From Sesamum alatum (lineage: Eukaryota > Streptophyta > Magnoliopsida > Lamiales > Pedaliaceae): a DNA stretch of 64,000 bases. The notes beneath the pieces were generated by a model that was not told the DNA's origin, did not search any database, and saw only the letters and a list, made by a program, of their open reading frames with translations. Positions 1 through 10,667 of the stretch are shown piece by piece. A program made the position numbers and the translations under genes. Numbering within the stretch: position 1 is the stretch's first letter; every line of letters starts with the position of its first letter. The DNA lies in the NCBI GenBank assembly GCA_034509735.1, contig JACGWO010000011.1:16219573-16283572 (forward strand). The letters run 5' to 3'.

Positions 1-950
1 TGGCACTAGAGACTAGGTGAATTGGCGTGAACATTTAGGCACCGATTCCGTACGGGTACGATCCTTCCGTCTACCGTCTCCCAGCCTTAGTCTAGGGTAT
101 AGAATTGGGCGTCGGTTCCCATCCTTGACTAGGCATCTATGCTTAATACTCGAGACCACGTATGCTTCATTGCGTCGACACAGGAAACCATTCCCTGTTC
201 GAACAACCACTGTGGCCACAGCTTCAAACAACATGAACGTGTCTCCGAGTGCATAGGAGATACCTCTGTCACATACTGACAGGGGATGGATCCTCTTCTT
301 GGAATCAACCGTCCTCGCTACACATTCCGACTGCACTGGACAAGGCTTATGATAATCATCTTACAGAATGATTACCTCTCGCCAGATCCAAGATACAGCC
401 GTCATGTGCACGCGACTGCCATGATCCCTCAAGTTTGAGGATTACTCCCGTACTATCGGAACCGGGGAAAACCAATCATACTGACCAAGCCTCCAAGGCT
501 TCTATATGATGATCCCCGCGAGTCAGTCCAGTCGGCTCGACCCCAGTCAACCAACCCATCAAGATCGTATAGGCGTCCCACGCCTGTCGCAGATGAAACA
601 CGACACTCAATGAACACCATTCTTGACGCAAGTCTCAATAGGACTCTCGATGCCCTGTCTCGAGGTCCTCGACTTGGAACGTTTCAGACCCAACTCTTAA
701 TTAGTTGGTTTTCATGACCACCATCCAATGCGTGACCCAACTGCACGAGTTGTTAACCATGGTCTGTGGGCTTTGTTGCGATATAAGTTAAACACCGTTT
801 TAACAAATGTGAAATGAGCGCAATAAAGTAAGCACCAGAAGTGACGAATACTCATTTTATTCATCACATAATAATATTACATCTACATCAAGTTGTCGAA
901 TAGGTTTCAAATTGCTAAACCTATGGGCTTTCTGGTCACGTATTCCAACA
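1..950 (-). mobile_element. Copia LTR fragment, minus orientation, cut by window start
   Basis: This stretch matches, in the same orientation, the right parts of the LTRs ending at 13128 and 17715, including the block GAGACTAGGTGAA near its start. It ends at 941-950 in TATTCCAACA, the reverse complement of the LTR start TGTTGGAATA seen in those copies. No polypurine tract or RNase H remnant follows it, unlike the copy at 13128. It is therefore probably a solo LTR, or an LTR cut away from its element, inserted in the gypsy remnant that follows. The left end lies outside the window, so a target duplication cannot be tested; CAAGG at 951-955 would be the right-hand copy. Confidence 0.8.
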
Positions 951-1808
951 CAAGGAAGTGCTTTTGACGCGAGGTTGTCCTTGCCACTTCAAATGATGAT
1001 GCGTGGGGACGACTCATGGACACAGAATACCTTTAAGCTTGACGTTGTCCTTAGCACTTCAAGCAACGGTGCGTGGGAACGGCTCTTCGTAATCTCCAAA
1101 ACCCATCTCTGTCGAAGAAACAAGTGAACATAAGAAAATGAGATGTCAAGACGGTGTCAACACACGAATGTGCAGGTGTGTGCCTGAAAATATTGATAAA
1201 AGCCAAGAACCCTTCTCATCGACAAACTCCCAAACACATGGCGCGTAAAATCCATAGAACTTGCGTCAGAAAATAGAGAAGCTCGTTGCAATTCAAGACA
1301 AAAACGACAAAAATGGCAAGGGATTGCGTCAGAGAAGATGAAGGGATTGCAGAAAATTCGTCTAAATTCGTTTGCTTTATGAAAAATTAAAAGCCAATGT
1401 CATCTTCTTATAATGGTTCTTCATGAAAGAAAGTTAGAAAATTGTCATATTTCTCAAATTTCGAAAGAGAAGGAAAATTGCAAAAGGTGAAAATGCTATT
1501 GTCAATTTCCATAAATTGAAATATTGGCATTTTCTGCCTTTCTCTTCACAAATTTCCGCCACTGCAGTTTGCAACAAAGAAAAAGGGAAATAGTTTGCAT
1601 GTGTACGTTGGTGCATGGTGAAAAAAGTGCATGAATTTTGCCTTGTTCACCCTCTACGGCCGTGTGATGAATTTGGGTTTTGGTAGCCCATTTGCAAGGA
1701 CAAATTAAAAAAAGAAAATGATGAATGAAGAAAAAAAATCCAAGACTTCAAGTTACACCTTCGTCAACAATTGACATGTTTTTCGCCGAGCCTTAAATTG
1801 GGGGCATA
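951..1808 (+). mobile_element. 3' internal remnant of a Ty3/gypsy element, non-coding
   Basis: This is the sequence between the copia LTR end and the gypsy LTR at 1809. It ends in a purine-rich run (AAATTGGGGGCATA) directly before the LTR, as expected of a polypurine tract for plus-strand priming. I see no gag or pol homology. A local duplication is visible: about 50 bp around 965-1015 (TTGTCCTTGCCACTTCAA) recurs imperfectly at about 1038-1085 (TTGTCCTTAGCACTTCAA). A short ORF at 912-1127 crosses the LTR boundary and looks accidental. Confidence 0.55.
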
Positions 1809-2503
1809 TGTTGACATCAATATATTTTGGAATAAATTATCATTTAAAGCGCAAATAAATTGCTAATAATTGGGTTCCAAAATGAAAGTCAATAATAAAT
1901 TTAGGCTTGTCGTAAAGAAATCAAATTTATAAGTCCATATTAAATTTGGGTCTTATGTATTTTTATGAGTCAATCCTAAATAAATATAAATTTATTATTT
2001 TGGATTGACTAAATTGGGCCAGGTACATGTTCAAAATGAAGTCTGTCAGAAAATTAGTCTATGTCTAAGCACACGGTGATCAAGCCCAATGGAAGTGAGC
2101 TCAAGCTGTTAAGCCCAACTTACGCCTATAAATAGGGACCTCAACCTCACAAAAAAGGGACATACACGCACACATCAAATCAAAGGACTCAAGTCCAAAA
2201 GCCCTTTGCCACAACGAAGTTCTACAACCGCGAATGTTTTACGTCTTCCTCGGCATCAAATCCTTCAAGGCCTTGATACCAAATTTCAAGGTGCCATGCG
2301 TATACTACACAAACTCGGAGGAGATTATACATCAATGTTCAAGAACAATCATCAACACTTGGATTGAAATTCGGAGAAAGAATCAGGGGATTACATTCAC
2401 TATAGAGATTGTAATCACTTTTCATTTTAAATCAATAAAATCATTTGTTCATATTTTTCTTCTCTCGTAATTATTTTTACAGACATAAAATTTTGTGTGA
2501 ACA
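1809..2503 (+). mobile_element. Ty3/gypsy-type LTR, 695 bp
   Basis: The LTR begins TGTTGACATCAATATATTTT immediately after a purine-rich tract and can be closed at 2503 with GTGTGAACA, giving TG..CA ends. It contains a good TATA box (CTATAAATAGG at 2126-2136) followed by a transcribed-looking segment and an AATAAA at about 2437-2442, which fits U3-R-U5 order. It lies 285 bp upstream of the methyltransferase start codon, in the same orientation. The 3' boundary is the less certain one. The rest of the element upstream was lost or overwritten by the copia LTR. Confidence 0.65.
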
Positions 2504-2788
2504 TAATGATTCATCAAAAATTTAAAATTAAATAAATATCTCATTAATCTTTTTAAATTAATTTATAAATTCCTAACTTAGTCTTCGGCAACCTATAGGC
2601 TCATGTTCTAAAATTTCATCTAACAAACATAACCTCTTTTTGGGGATGAAAAAGAATTCTCCAAACTTTATCGGGACGTAATCCCAATTTCTCAAGACTA
2701 CAGGGACTTCTCTGAAATAAAATAAACTTAAGATCAACTGAAATCCAGATAACAAAAACATCAGCGGGCAGCTTCATTTGCTGGAGAA
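2504..2788 (+). promoter_or_regulatory. Promoter/5' UTR interval of the methyltransferase gene
   Basis: This interval lies between the gypsy LTR end and the start codon. The first half is AT-rich (ATTAATCTTTTTAAATTAAT); no convincing TATA box could be fixed. Because only 285 bp separate LTR and ATG, the gene's transcription start may lie here or within the LTR. The split between promoter and leader is inference. Confidence 0.35.
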
Positions 2789-5769
2789 ATGGATGCAACG
2801 GGCCTGAGAGCCCTAAACGCCATAACCTCATCATCCTTGCTGCTGCTTCACTTCCGCTCCAGAGCTTCTCCGCCTCTCCGCCATCCGTTTTTCACAGTTC
2901 AATGCAAACCCAATTCGTCCCACTTTCCTCTCTCCCTTTCCTCTTTGCGCCTCTCCGCGCTATGCTCTCTATGTAATTCTCTGTATCCTTTTCACTTTAG
3001 AGGAATTTGAACTGGCAAAGATGACATGTATTTATCTGAATTGATGTTTGCTTGGGAAAAATTGCAGCTCAAAGGAGTCGAGCGGAAGCGTTGCGAAATG
3101 GGTTTGGTGGGGCGCCGAGCGAAGTTCCTACTAGCAAAGAGTTTCTTCAAGTGGTGCTAGTGTCGCCGCAGGTGAGCTGCGTTTATACGCGTGCTAGTGA
3201 TAGTAAGTGGTTTTGTAGTTAGTTTTCGGCAGAGTTCATTCTTCATGTACCATTTTGGTGTTACTATGTGTTTATCAGTTGATTGACTTCGATGTTGTTG
3301 CGAAAAGGAAGCGAAAAGTCACTTAGTCACTTCTTTTAGTTAATGTTGTTAATGAAGTTTGAATTGCCTCTCGTAGCCAATTTTCGTTCATGGTTACGTC
3401 GGGCTGTGGATGTGGCAGGAGGAGGGAATCAAGACTTGTTGGGGGGGGGGGGGGGGGGGGGGATAATGTGCTATTCGCCAAACGGTGCGGCTACTGAATG
3501 GATGCTGAAATAGCCTTGAACAAAATAGAGAAAAATAACCGTTCTGGTAATGTTAACAACGGGGAATGGAAGTGTATAGACGAGTGTTCCTGATTCTTCT
3601 TCACTCAACTGAAAATCTTCCTCACTCAAGTGAAGAGATTGAGGTAATCTAGGATTTGAAGCATATCTTGCACCCAACATGCAGTAATTTTTCTATTAAG
3701 GAACCATGCTAGATTATGTTAACCCTTGAAAAGGAAACACAAAATGAGTCATAAAGAAAAAGAAATGGAATATACAAAAAGACGGACTTCATCATTTATC
3801 AGGAACTGAAGATTGACTACTATCCTTCTGAATTTCTTAAGTTCTTGTGACGTCTTAGACGTACTATCTTGTTACAACTTTCTTCTCAAGTTCTTTTGAT
3901 TAGACATAATATGTTGTGACTACTTTCTTCTTAAGTTTTGTATCAAAAAGAGAAAAACAGGGAATTAGATCCAGTTAACATGTCATGTACAGCTTTTGTT
4001 CCATAATTTAACCTTTTAATGGAAGATTTATCAAATGAATTGTTGAATTGATGACATTCCTCTTTTAGCTCCATGTAATATTTGATTGCATTTCCTGGGA
4101 GAAATTTACGTGTACGGTAGAATTGGTTGGCGTTCTAAAATTCAAAGTTGATGCTTTCTTTGGAATGGAGACAACTTAACAATCTAAAGGCTGGGTTTTG
4201 GATGTGTCTTGTCCTTGATAGATTCCTGGAAACACAGGATGCATTGCCCGAACATGTGCTGCATCAGCTGTCAAATTACACTTGGTTGAGGTAATTGTTT
4301 CTGACCTATTATCGTTTTTATTGATCGATGTGGACCTAGAGAAAATCACCTCTTACTACCTGCATGGACTTTTCTACTAAGCTTGCTTGTTTCACCTCTT
4401 TGCTGCTTCAGCCATTGGGGTTTCAAGTTGATGATGCAAAGTTAAAGCGTGCTGGACTTGATTACTGGCCGTATCCTTTCCTAAGTCCTTTTGATATTTA
4501 ACATAATGGAACACTAACTTTGCTTTTCATTGAATTTGAATATTTGAAAGTTTAAGCGTGTATTTACAACTATTGAAGTCCAATGCTCCTGGATAAAGGA
4601 ACCTTAAGAATTACTGTTGTTATGGATGTGAAGTTGCACTTGAATTAATACAGCTCACAACTTCAATCAATTCTGAAGAGTTTGAAGTTCATGATTCAAG
4701 AGTATGTCAAATGATTTAACTCTTTATATTAGATATGTCGTTGTAAAGGTGCACAGTTCATGGTCAGAGTTCCGCAAATACTTCAGCAAACAGGTTTCTC
4801 TTCATTTTTTCTCAATGGGAATTAATGCAATATGTTATTCCTCTTCCTGAATGCATGGATTCCTTCTTGATCATATAGGCTGGGGAAAAGAGGTTACTAG
4901 CATTTACGAAGAGAGGGACGAAGACCCACTCAGTAAGTTTTTCATACATTATTCTATTATTCTGGTTCAGGCCTTTTATGTTACAAGTACTTGGAACCAA
5001 CAGTTAAAGATGCATTAGGTGGTGTTTGGTCTAAGAAATGAGATGGGAATGGAATCAACAAGAGGAATACAATCCAATTTAATTTTAGGCATAATGATTC
5101 TTTAGAGCCTCCATACACTGAAAAGTCTTGACTTCTGAGAACTTGATATTGGTCATATTGAAAAATACACCTTTCAAGTATTATACCATTTTGAGAAATA
5201 GCAAGGTACTGTATCTTTACGAACCCAGCCTCCAACTATAACTAGATAATGATTCTGACCCTCACAACCATCCTTTAGCCTCTGGCCCCCTGCCATGGTC
5301 CGTCGCCTCTGCTGACCATTGAAACCTCTCCTCTGTCTTACCTCTCTCCTTTTCACTAATGTTTCAGACCATCTTGAAATTGCTACCGCCCATCCCTTCT
5401 CCCGAGTTTAAGAAAACCCACCAGTGCTTACACATTTCTCCTTTATGGTAAAAAAATCTGATTTCTTAAACACGAGTTCTCCCCATGCAGGAGTTCATCT
5501 ACAAGAAGGGGGATTGGCTTGTATTTGGCTCAGAAACAAGTGGCTTACCGCCTGAAGCCCTACTTGATTGTAAGAGCGAATTGCTGGGTGGTGGTACTAT
5601 TCGAATCCCCATGGTCGAAACATATGTTAGATGTCTGAATCTATCTGTGAGTGTTGGCATTGCTTTATATGAAGCTTCTAGACAGCTCAAGTATGAGCAG
5701 ATGCAAAGTCCATCTGAACCTAGTATCAACGGTGAGACACCTTTTTTAACTGAAGACATTTTTGCTTAA
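2789..5769 (+). CDS. SpoU/TrmL-type tRNA (cytidine/uridine-2'-O-)-methyltransferase, organelle-targeted, seven exons
   Basis: Proposed exons are 2789-2972, 3068-3171, 4222-4290, 4412-4470, 4733-4793, 4879-4932 and 5491-5769, all with GT..AG introns. They join in frame to 810 bp (269 residues plus stop). The first ~60 residues are rich in Ser, Arg, Leu and Pro with few acidic residues, like a chloroplast or mitochondrial transit peptide. The mature part has the SPOUT/TrmL motifs in order: PGNTGCIARTCAA (exon 3), LVFGSETSGLP (exon 7) and IPM...RCLNLSVSVGIALYEA (exon 7), which form the knot and bind S-adenosylmethionine. Family members methylate the ribose at the wobble position of some tRNAs, so organelle tRNA modification is the likely role; the exact substrate is unknown. 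A GGTGAG at about 5730 could be an alternative donor, giving a different C-terminus from GETPFLTEDIFA. The reading frame shows no damage. Confidence 0.88.
3441..3462 (+). repeat. Run of 22 G in intron 2
   Basis: There are 22 consecutive G residues in the intron between exons 2 and 3 of the methyltransferase gene, flanked by GACTTGTT and ATAATGTG. On the transcript this run is in the sense orientation, so it could form G-quadruplexes. Long homopolymers are also error-prone in sequencing and assembly, so the exact length is unreliable. Confidence 0.85.
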
Positions 5770-6816
5770 TTTTTGCTATATCAGATTTTGTGCAAGTTGA
5801 GTAAGTTTTTGATTCTTGTCGGGCACTTACACTCCCAGAACCATAACTAAGGTAATGAATTTTGGAAAAAGTTCTACATAGGATATGCATCTTCTAAGTT
5901 CTGTGCCCCCTTATGAGTTATGACTTCCTCACAACTTCATCTGAGAAATCACCGTTATAACATTTAGTCGCACTACCTTTGGTTCCTTAACCATTCTGAA
6001 ACCATGTTTATCGGTAAAACCAGCTACTCTATTAGTTATGTGGCATGAACTCTTGCAAGGTCGTAATCCTTAAGTAGTTGAGAGGAACTGTTGGCTTGGC
6101 TCTGTTGGCCTCACATCTAACTACTACAATACTTTACGAAATACATTCCCACATCATTGGTGACGTTGGTCCCAGTATATCCAAGACCCTTGAATCAAGG
6201 TTTTGGTTTAAGACACCTTCTCCCATTTTAACTCTTGGTCAGACTCCGAGCAACAAGACAACGTGTTCATTCTAGGAGTTTTGTATATATCCATTGGTCG
6301 ATGTAATCATCAAAGCTCAATAGGTAATGACAGATAACTTCTAGTATCAACGATTTGATTTCATTCAGTAACTCATAGCGAAGAGCATTTGTCTGGTCTG
6401 ATAATTCTGGTAGGTTACTTAACTGGTGTGAGGCTATGTGTGACTCGACACTTGAACATCAAAACAATGAGTCTGTGTCCCTTCTCCTATACATAATCTT
6501 TAATTCCCCTGCTCTCTACACACACCTTCGGAAAACAGATGGAGAGTAGAGATAACGTACACTTAACATTGAACTACTTATGAAATTAACGATGCAACGG
6601 ACTTTTTTGGCTCAATCTGCATCTTCTGATAGTATTATCGAGGTTTTTGTTTTAACGCATTTTGTAAAGAACACCATAAACAATTACGTCCTACGTTCTT
6701 GTTCTTGTTCAAGAAAAAGAACATGGAAGTAGTTCATGTGCAGTCTAAGAAGAACTAAGTTGGCTGCTGCTCCTAAGTATACTTCTATTTGACAATTTTT
6801 GAATAGGGAGTTGGAC
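5770..6816. other. 3' flank of the methyltransferase gene, no further gene seen
   Basis: The interval begins with the probable 3' UTR. Short ORFs (for example 6078-6275) have no recognisable domain and no coding character. Nothing else supportable was seen. Confidence 0.5.
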
Positions 6817-7595
6817 CAATGTTTTAAAATCCAGCCCAAACCGGCTAGCCGGACCGTTAAAACTGTGATTCGGTCATTAAAATGGTTCGGTCCAACCCAT
6901 AAAACCGGACTAGCCTAAAAATTGTTCTATTTTTTGAAAACCGTTCGAACTGCCGGTTTAATTGGTGATCCGGTCCTGAGTCAAGTGAACCGATCGATTT
7001 ATGAACTTTTCAAAATTTTTAAAAATTAATACAATTTAAAATTGAATCATGACATTACATATGAAAATTGAGAAAAAATCAAGAAAACAACACCGACATT
7101 TTAATAATTACTTCAATTATATTTTTATAAATGAACAAATTTATTAAGTCCATATCTAATTAAATTCTTATCTCTTATGATTACTTAAGTTTTCAATTAA
7201 ATAATTAATAGAAAAAGATTTATATATTATTTTTAAAATAGGGGATGCTAACTATTTATTGGTAATAAAATTTAGTTATAACTTAATTATAATGGTAAAT
7301 AATTCATTATTTTTGTTATTACGCAATTTTCTATTTTTTATTCTTGGCCTAAATCTTTAATATACTTATTTTACTATCAAGTCTTGAGATACTTTTAATT
7401 CTTATATGAACTTCAACAAAAACTTATTTATATTTTTATATTTGTTATTATTTTAATATGATTTTATATATTAATTTTTATTATGACATAATTATGACAT
7501 CATTGGTTCGACCATGGTTCACCCGACGATTGAATCAGTGACCCTTGACCCACTCAACTTTCGATTTGATCAACGATTCGAGTTTTAAAACATTG
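6817..7595. mobile_element. hAT-like MITE, about 780 bp
   Basis: The ends form terminal inverted repeats: CAATGTTTTAAAAT at 6817 and the complement of GAGTTTTAAAACATTG at the right end. The flanking 8-mers AGTTGGAC (6809-6816) and ATTGGGAC (7596-7603) agree at 6 of 8 positions, consistent with a decayed 8-bp hAT target duplication. Subterminal parts are rich in CCGG-containing words (ACCGGCTAGCCGGACCG). The interior is AT-rich and codes for nothing. Superfamily assignment rests only on ends and duplication length. Confidence 0.5.
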
Positions 7596-7740
7596 ATTGG
7601 GACCAAATGCCAATAAGGGATTTGGCCAAAGCACGTCCTCCATAGTCCCATGGCATATATGACAACGCCTGAAACAAGCCTCTATTTATCATGATATTGA
7701 TAGGTGGAATACCCTTTTTCTTTGTTTCCATATATATATA

Positions 7741-8057
7741 CTAGTTGTCGCTGCACGCGGACCCTGCGAACATATAAAAAAAAATCATGATCTGAGATGG
7801 TAGAAAGAAATTTATGAAGAGAAATAAATTGCAATTGTAAATTGTAATAAAATAGAGAAATAGGGCGAGAGAGAAATGTGGAGTAGTGGGTAGTTAACAG
7901 AAATATATATATATATATATAATTATGATATTATCAATAAATATTAAAATTACTAATTTGGCCAAAACAAAATTGAAGCGAAGAAATGAATCAAAAGGGT
8001 AAATTTGAGTATTCAAAAATTGGTACGACAAAGGGTTTTCTTTTATAATAGTATAGA
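7741..8057 (-). mobile_element. Non-autonomous Helitron, copy 1
   Basis: Read on the minus strand, the element starts TCTATACTATTATAAAAG and ends in CTAG, with flanking A and T, which is the Helitron A|TC...CTRR|T rule. Just before the terminal CTAG there is an imperfect GC-rich hairpin (GTCCGCGTGCAGCGAC), also expected at Helitron 3' ends. The interior (317 bp in all) has an AT-dinucleotide run and no coding potential. The boundaries are supported independently by unit 3 of the array, where the neighbouring sequence is continuous without it. Confidence 0.8.
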
Positions 8058-8406
8058 TATATATATTATATAGAATAGATTATGCCGCCCTTCTATAAAA
8101 TTTGGTGTAATTACACGTAAATATATGGCGATTTAAGAATTATATTTAGTGTTCTTGACGTATATTTTCATCTAACAAATAGATCCCTCAATTTGTTAAA
8201 ATTAATGAAATTTTTTGATATTAGTGAAAAGATTGAATGAGAGTTCATATTTATTCTCAATTGACTTACTACTGACTTAGGGATTTGGCCGACGCACGTC
8301 CTCCATAGTCCCATGGCATATATGACAACGCCTGAAACAAGTTGTCTCTATTTATCATGATATTGATAGGTGGAATACCCTTTTTCTTTGTTTCCATATA
8401 TATATA

Positions 8407-8729
8407 CTAGTTGTCGCTGCACGCGGACCCTGCGAACATATAAAAAAAAATCATGATCTGAGATGGTAGAAAGAAATTTATGAAGAGAAATAAATTGCAA
8501 TTGTAAATTGTAATAAAATAGAGAAATAGGGTGAGAGAGAAATGTGGAGTAGTGGGTAGTTAACAGAAATATATATATATATATATATATATAATTATGA
8601 TATTATCAATAAATATTAAAATTACTAATTTGGCCAAAACAAAATTGAAGCGAAGAAATGAATCAAAAGGGTAAATTTGAGTATTCAAAAATTGGTACGA
8701 CAAAGGGTTTTCTTTTATAATAGTATAGA
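8407..8729 (-). mobile_element. Non-autonomous Helitron, copy 2
   Basis: This is the same element as at 7741-8057, in unit 2 of the array, slightly longer (323 bp) because its AT-dinucleotide run is longer. The TC and CTAG ends and the hairpin are identical. It was almost certainly copied by tandem duplication of the unit, not by a second transposition, since its flanks are the same. Confidence 0.8.
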
Positions 8730-9089
8730 TATATATATTATATAGAATAGATTATGCCGCCCTTCTATAAAATTTGGTGTAATTACACGTAAATATATGG
8801 CGATTTAAGAATTATATTTAGTGTTCTTGACGTATATTTTCATCTAACAAATAGATCCCTCAATTTGTTAAAATTAATGAAATTTTTTGATATTAGTGAA
8901 AAGATTGAATGAGAGTTCATATTTATTCTCAATTGACTCACTACTGACTTAGGGATTTGGCCGACGCACGTCCTCCATAGTCCCATGGCATATATGACAA
9001 CGCCTGAAACAAGTCGTCTCTATTTATCATGATATTGATAGGTGGAATACCCTTTTTCTTTGTTTCCATATATCTATAATATATTGAAT

Positions 9090-9614
9090 AGATTATGCCG
9101 CTCTTCCATAAAATTTGGTGTAATTACACGTAAATATATGGTGATTTAAGAATTATATCTAGTGTTCTTGACGTATATTTTCATCTAACAAATAGATCCC
9201 TCAATTTGTTAAAATTAACGGAATTTGTTGATATTAGTGAAAAGATTGAATGAGAGTTCATATTTATTCTCAATTGACTTACTACTGACTTATTGTAGGT
9301 CAAATAACTCTTTTTTAATCAACTAGCCTTATAAGGGTGAATATGTACACATTCACATGTATTAACGTATAAAGATGTAAATATGTAATTTGATCAGAAA
9401 AAAATTTGTTTGACCCGCAATAAGTTAGTAATAAGTCGATTGGGGCTAAATATAAATTTACGTTAATTCTTTTTTACTAATATCAACACATTCTGTGAAT
9501 TTTGGGTCTATTTGTTGGACGAAAATAAACCTCATGGATACTAGATGTAAATTCAAATCACATGAGATTTACATGTAATTATACTAAAGCTTCGGGAGGA
9601 CAATGTAATTATCC
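9090..9614. mobile_element. Foldback-type MITE with long inverted arms
   Basis: The left arm (GTAATTACACGTAAAT, CTAACAAATAGATCC, GATATTAGTGAAAAG) recurs in inverted order on the right (CTTTTTTACTAATATC, GGGTCTATTTGTTGGAC, ATTTACATGTAATTATA). A related copy sits at 34070-34585, so this is a dispersed family. Units 1 and 2 of the array carry only the left arm. It has no coding content. Ends are approximate and no target duplication was fixed. Confidence 0.6.
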
Positions 9615-10667
9615 CACTTATTTATTAAGAAGTACCCCCCTTAATAACTATCATGGTTGGTAATATATGAATTATCTAACGTGTCCTTAGTTATACATTT
9701 TTCTCTCACAAATGATCATATTTTTATATTAATTAATTTAATTAATAATTTCTTATTCATACACATTGAAAGTTGATTTATTTTAATTATTATTAGTTAT
9801 TAATTTTATCTTTTTTATTTAATTAAATTAATATAATAAAAAATAAATCATGCCAATGCAATGAGTGTGCTTCAATTGTAAGTTTCTTTACTGTAAATTC
9901 TATTTTAGTCACTCAGAAGGATATTTTAGTCTATCCATTAAAATGTTCAAATTGATTTTTTGTTCCTTTTATCTATTTGAAAACTTTTAATTTTGATACC
10001 AAATTTTGTGTTGGGAGGGCAAATTCTCTATGACATATTTTAACAACATTTGAAATTGATTCAAAACGTCACAAATATTTAAAGTATGCACGATGTCATG
10101 GGTTATTTGCATCTACCTCAATCGAGGTTTCCATTTGGTGTTCGTCTCCCTTGAGGATTCAGTATTTAACAAATATCTACATTCTTTTACTTTTTGATCC
10201 AATCTTTTTTTTATGATTTTGAGGAATCTATTTATTAAGCTCAAAGGTAAAACCCAACTTAAATTATGCTAAGGAGTTAGATCCAAGTTACTCAACACCA
10301 GCAGCCAATCGCTTGTTGGCCCATTGATTATTAGCAGCCTGGAGGACCACTAGCCCAACCTTTGCCAGGTTGGTGATAGGAGAGTGCTTAGTCCAAGCCC
10401 AATATCAGCAAGTCTAGAGTCCACCCCCTCATCCAACATGCTAGCCTAATTGTACATATCAATGTCGTCTCACCCTAAAAGTACACTAACAGGGACACAT
10501 ATATAAGTTGGATCCGTTTGGATAAAGATCAAATTAACTATTGTCCTAATGTTAGGGCTATTCTTTTACTAATTTGGTAGGATCTCTTTCCGCTAGCGTG
10601 GACACGGAAAACAGAGGGATAAACATTATCCCCATAAAACAGATATTCCAGGAATATCGGGATATAT
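9615..10667. other. AT-rich intergenic spacer, nothing recognised
   Basis: Low-complexity AT-rich DNA with a moderately GC-richer stretch at about 10280-10440. I found no ORF with family resemblance and no clear terminal repeats. Confidence 0.4.

Larger units (their letters stand above)
7616..9291 (+). repeat. Tandem array of ~665 bp units, 2.5 copies
   Basis: Unit 1 is 7616-8278, unit 2 is 8279-8950, and unit 3 is 8951-9291. Each begins AGGGATTTGGCC and ends near CTACTGACTTA. Units 1 and 2 are almost identical apart from AT-dinucleotide length and scattered substitutions. Unit 3 lacks about 330 internal bases that correspond exactly to the Helitron in the other units. The right half of each unit is the left arm of the foldback element completed only after unit 3. 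High similarity suggests recent tandem duplication by unequal exchange. Confidence 0.9.

Noticed and set aside
5499..5759. 86-codon minus ORF in the last methyltransferase exon.
   Set aside because: It is antisense to the conserved SpoU motifs and has no independent support.
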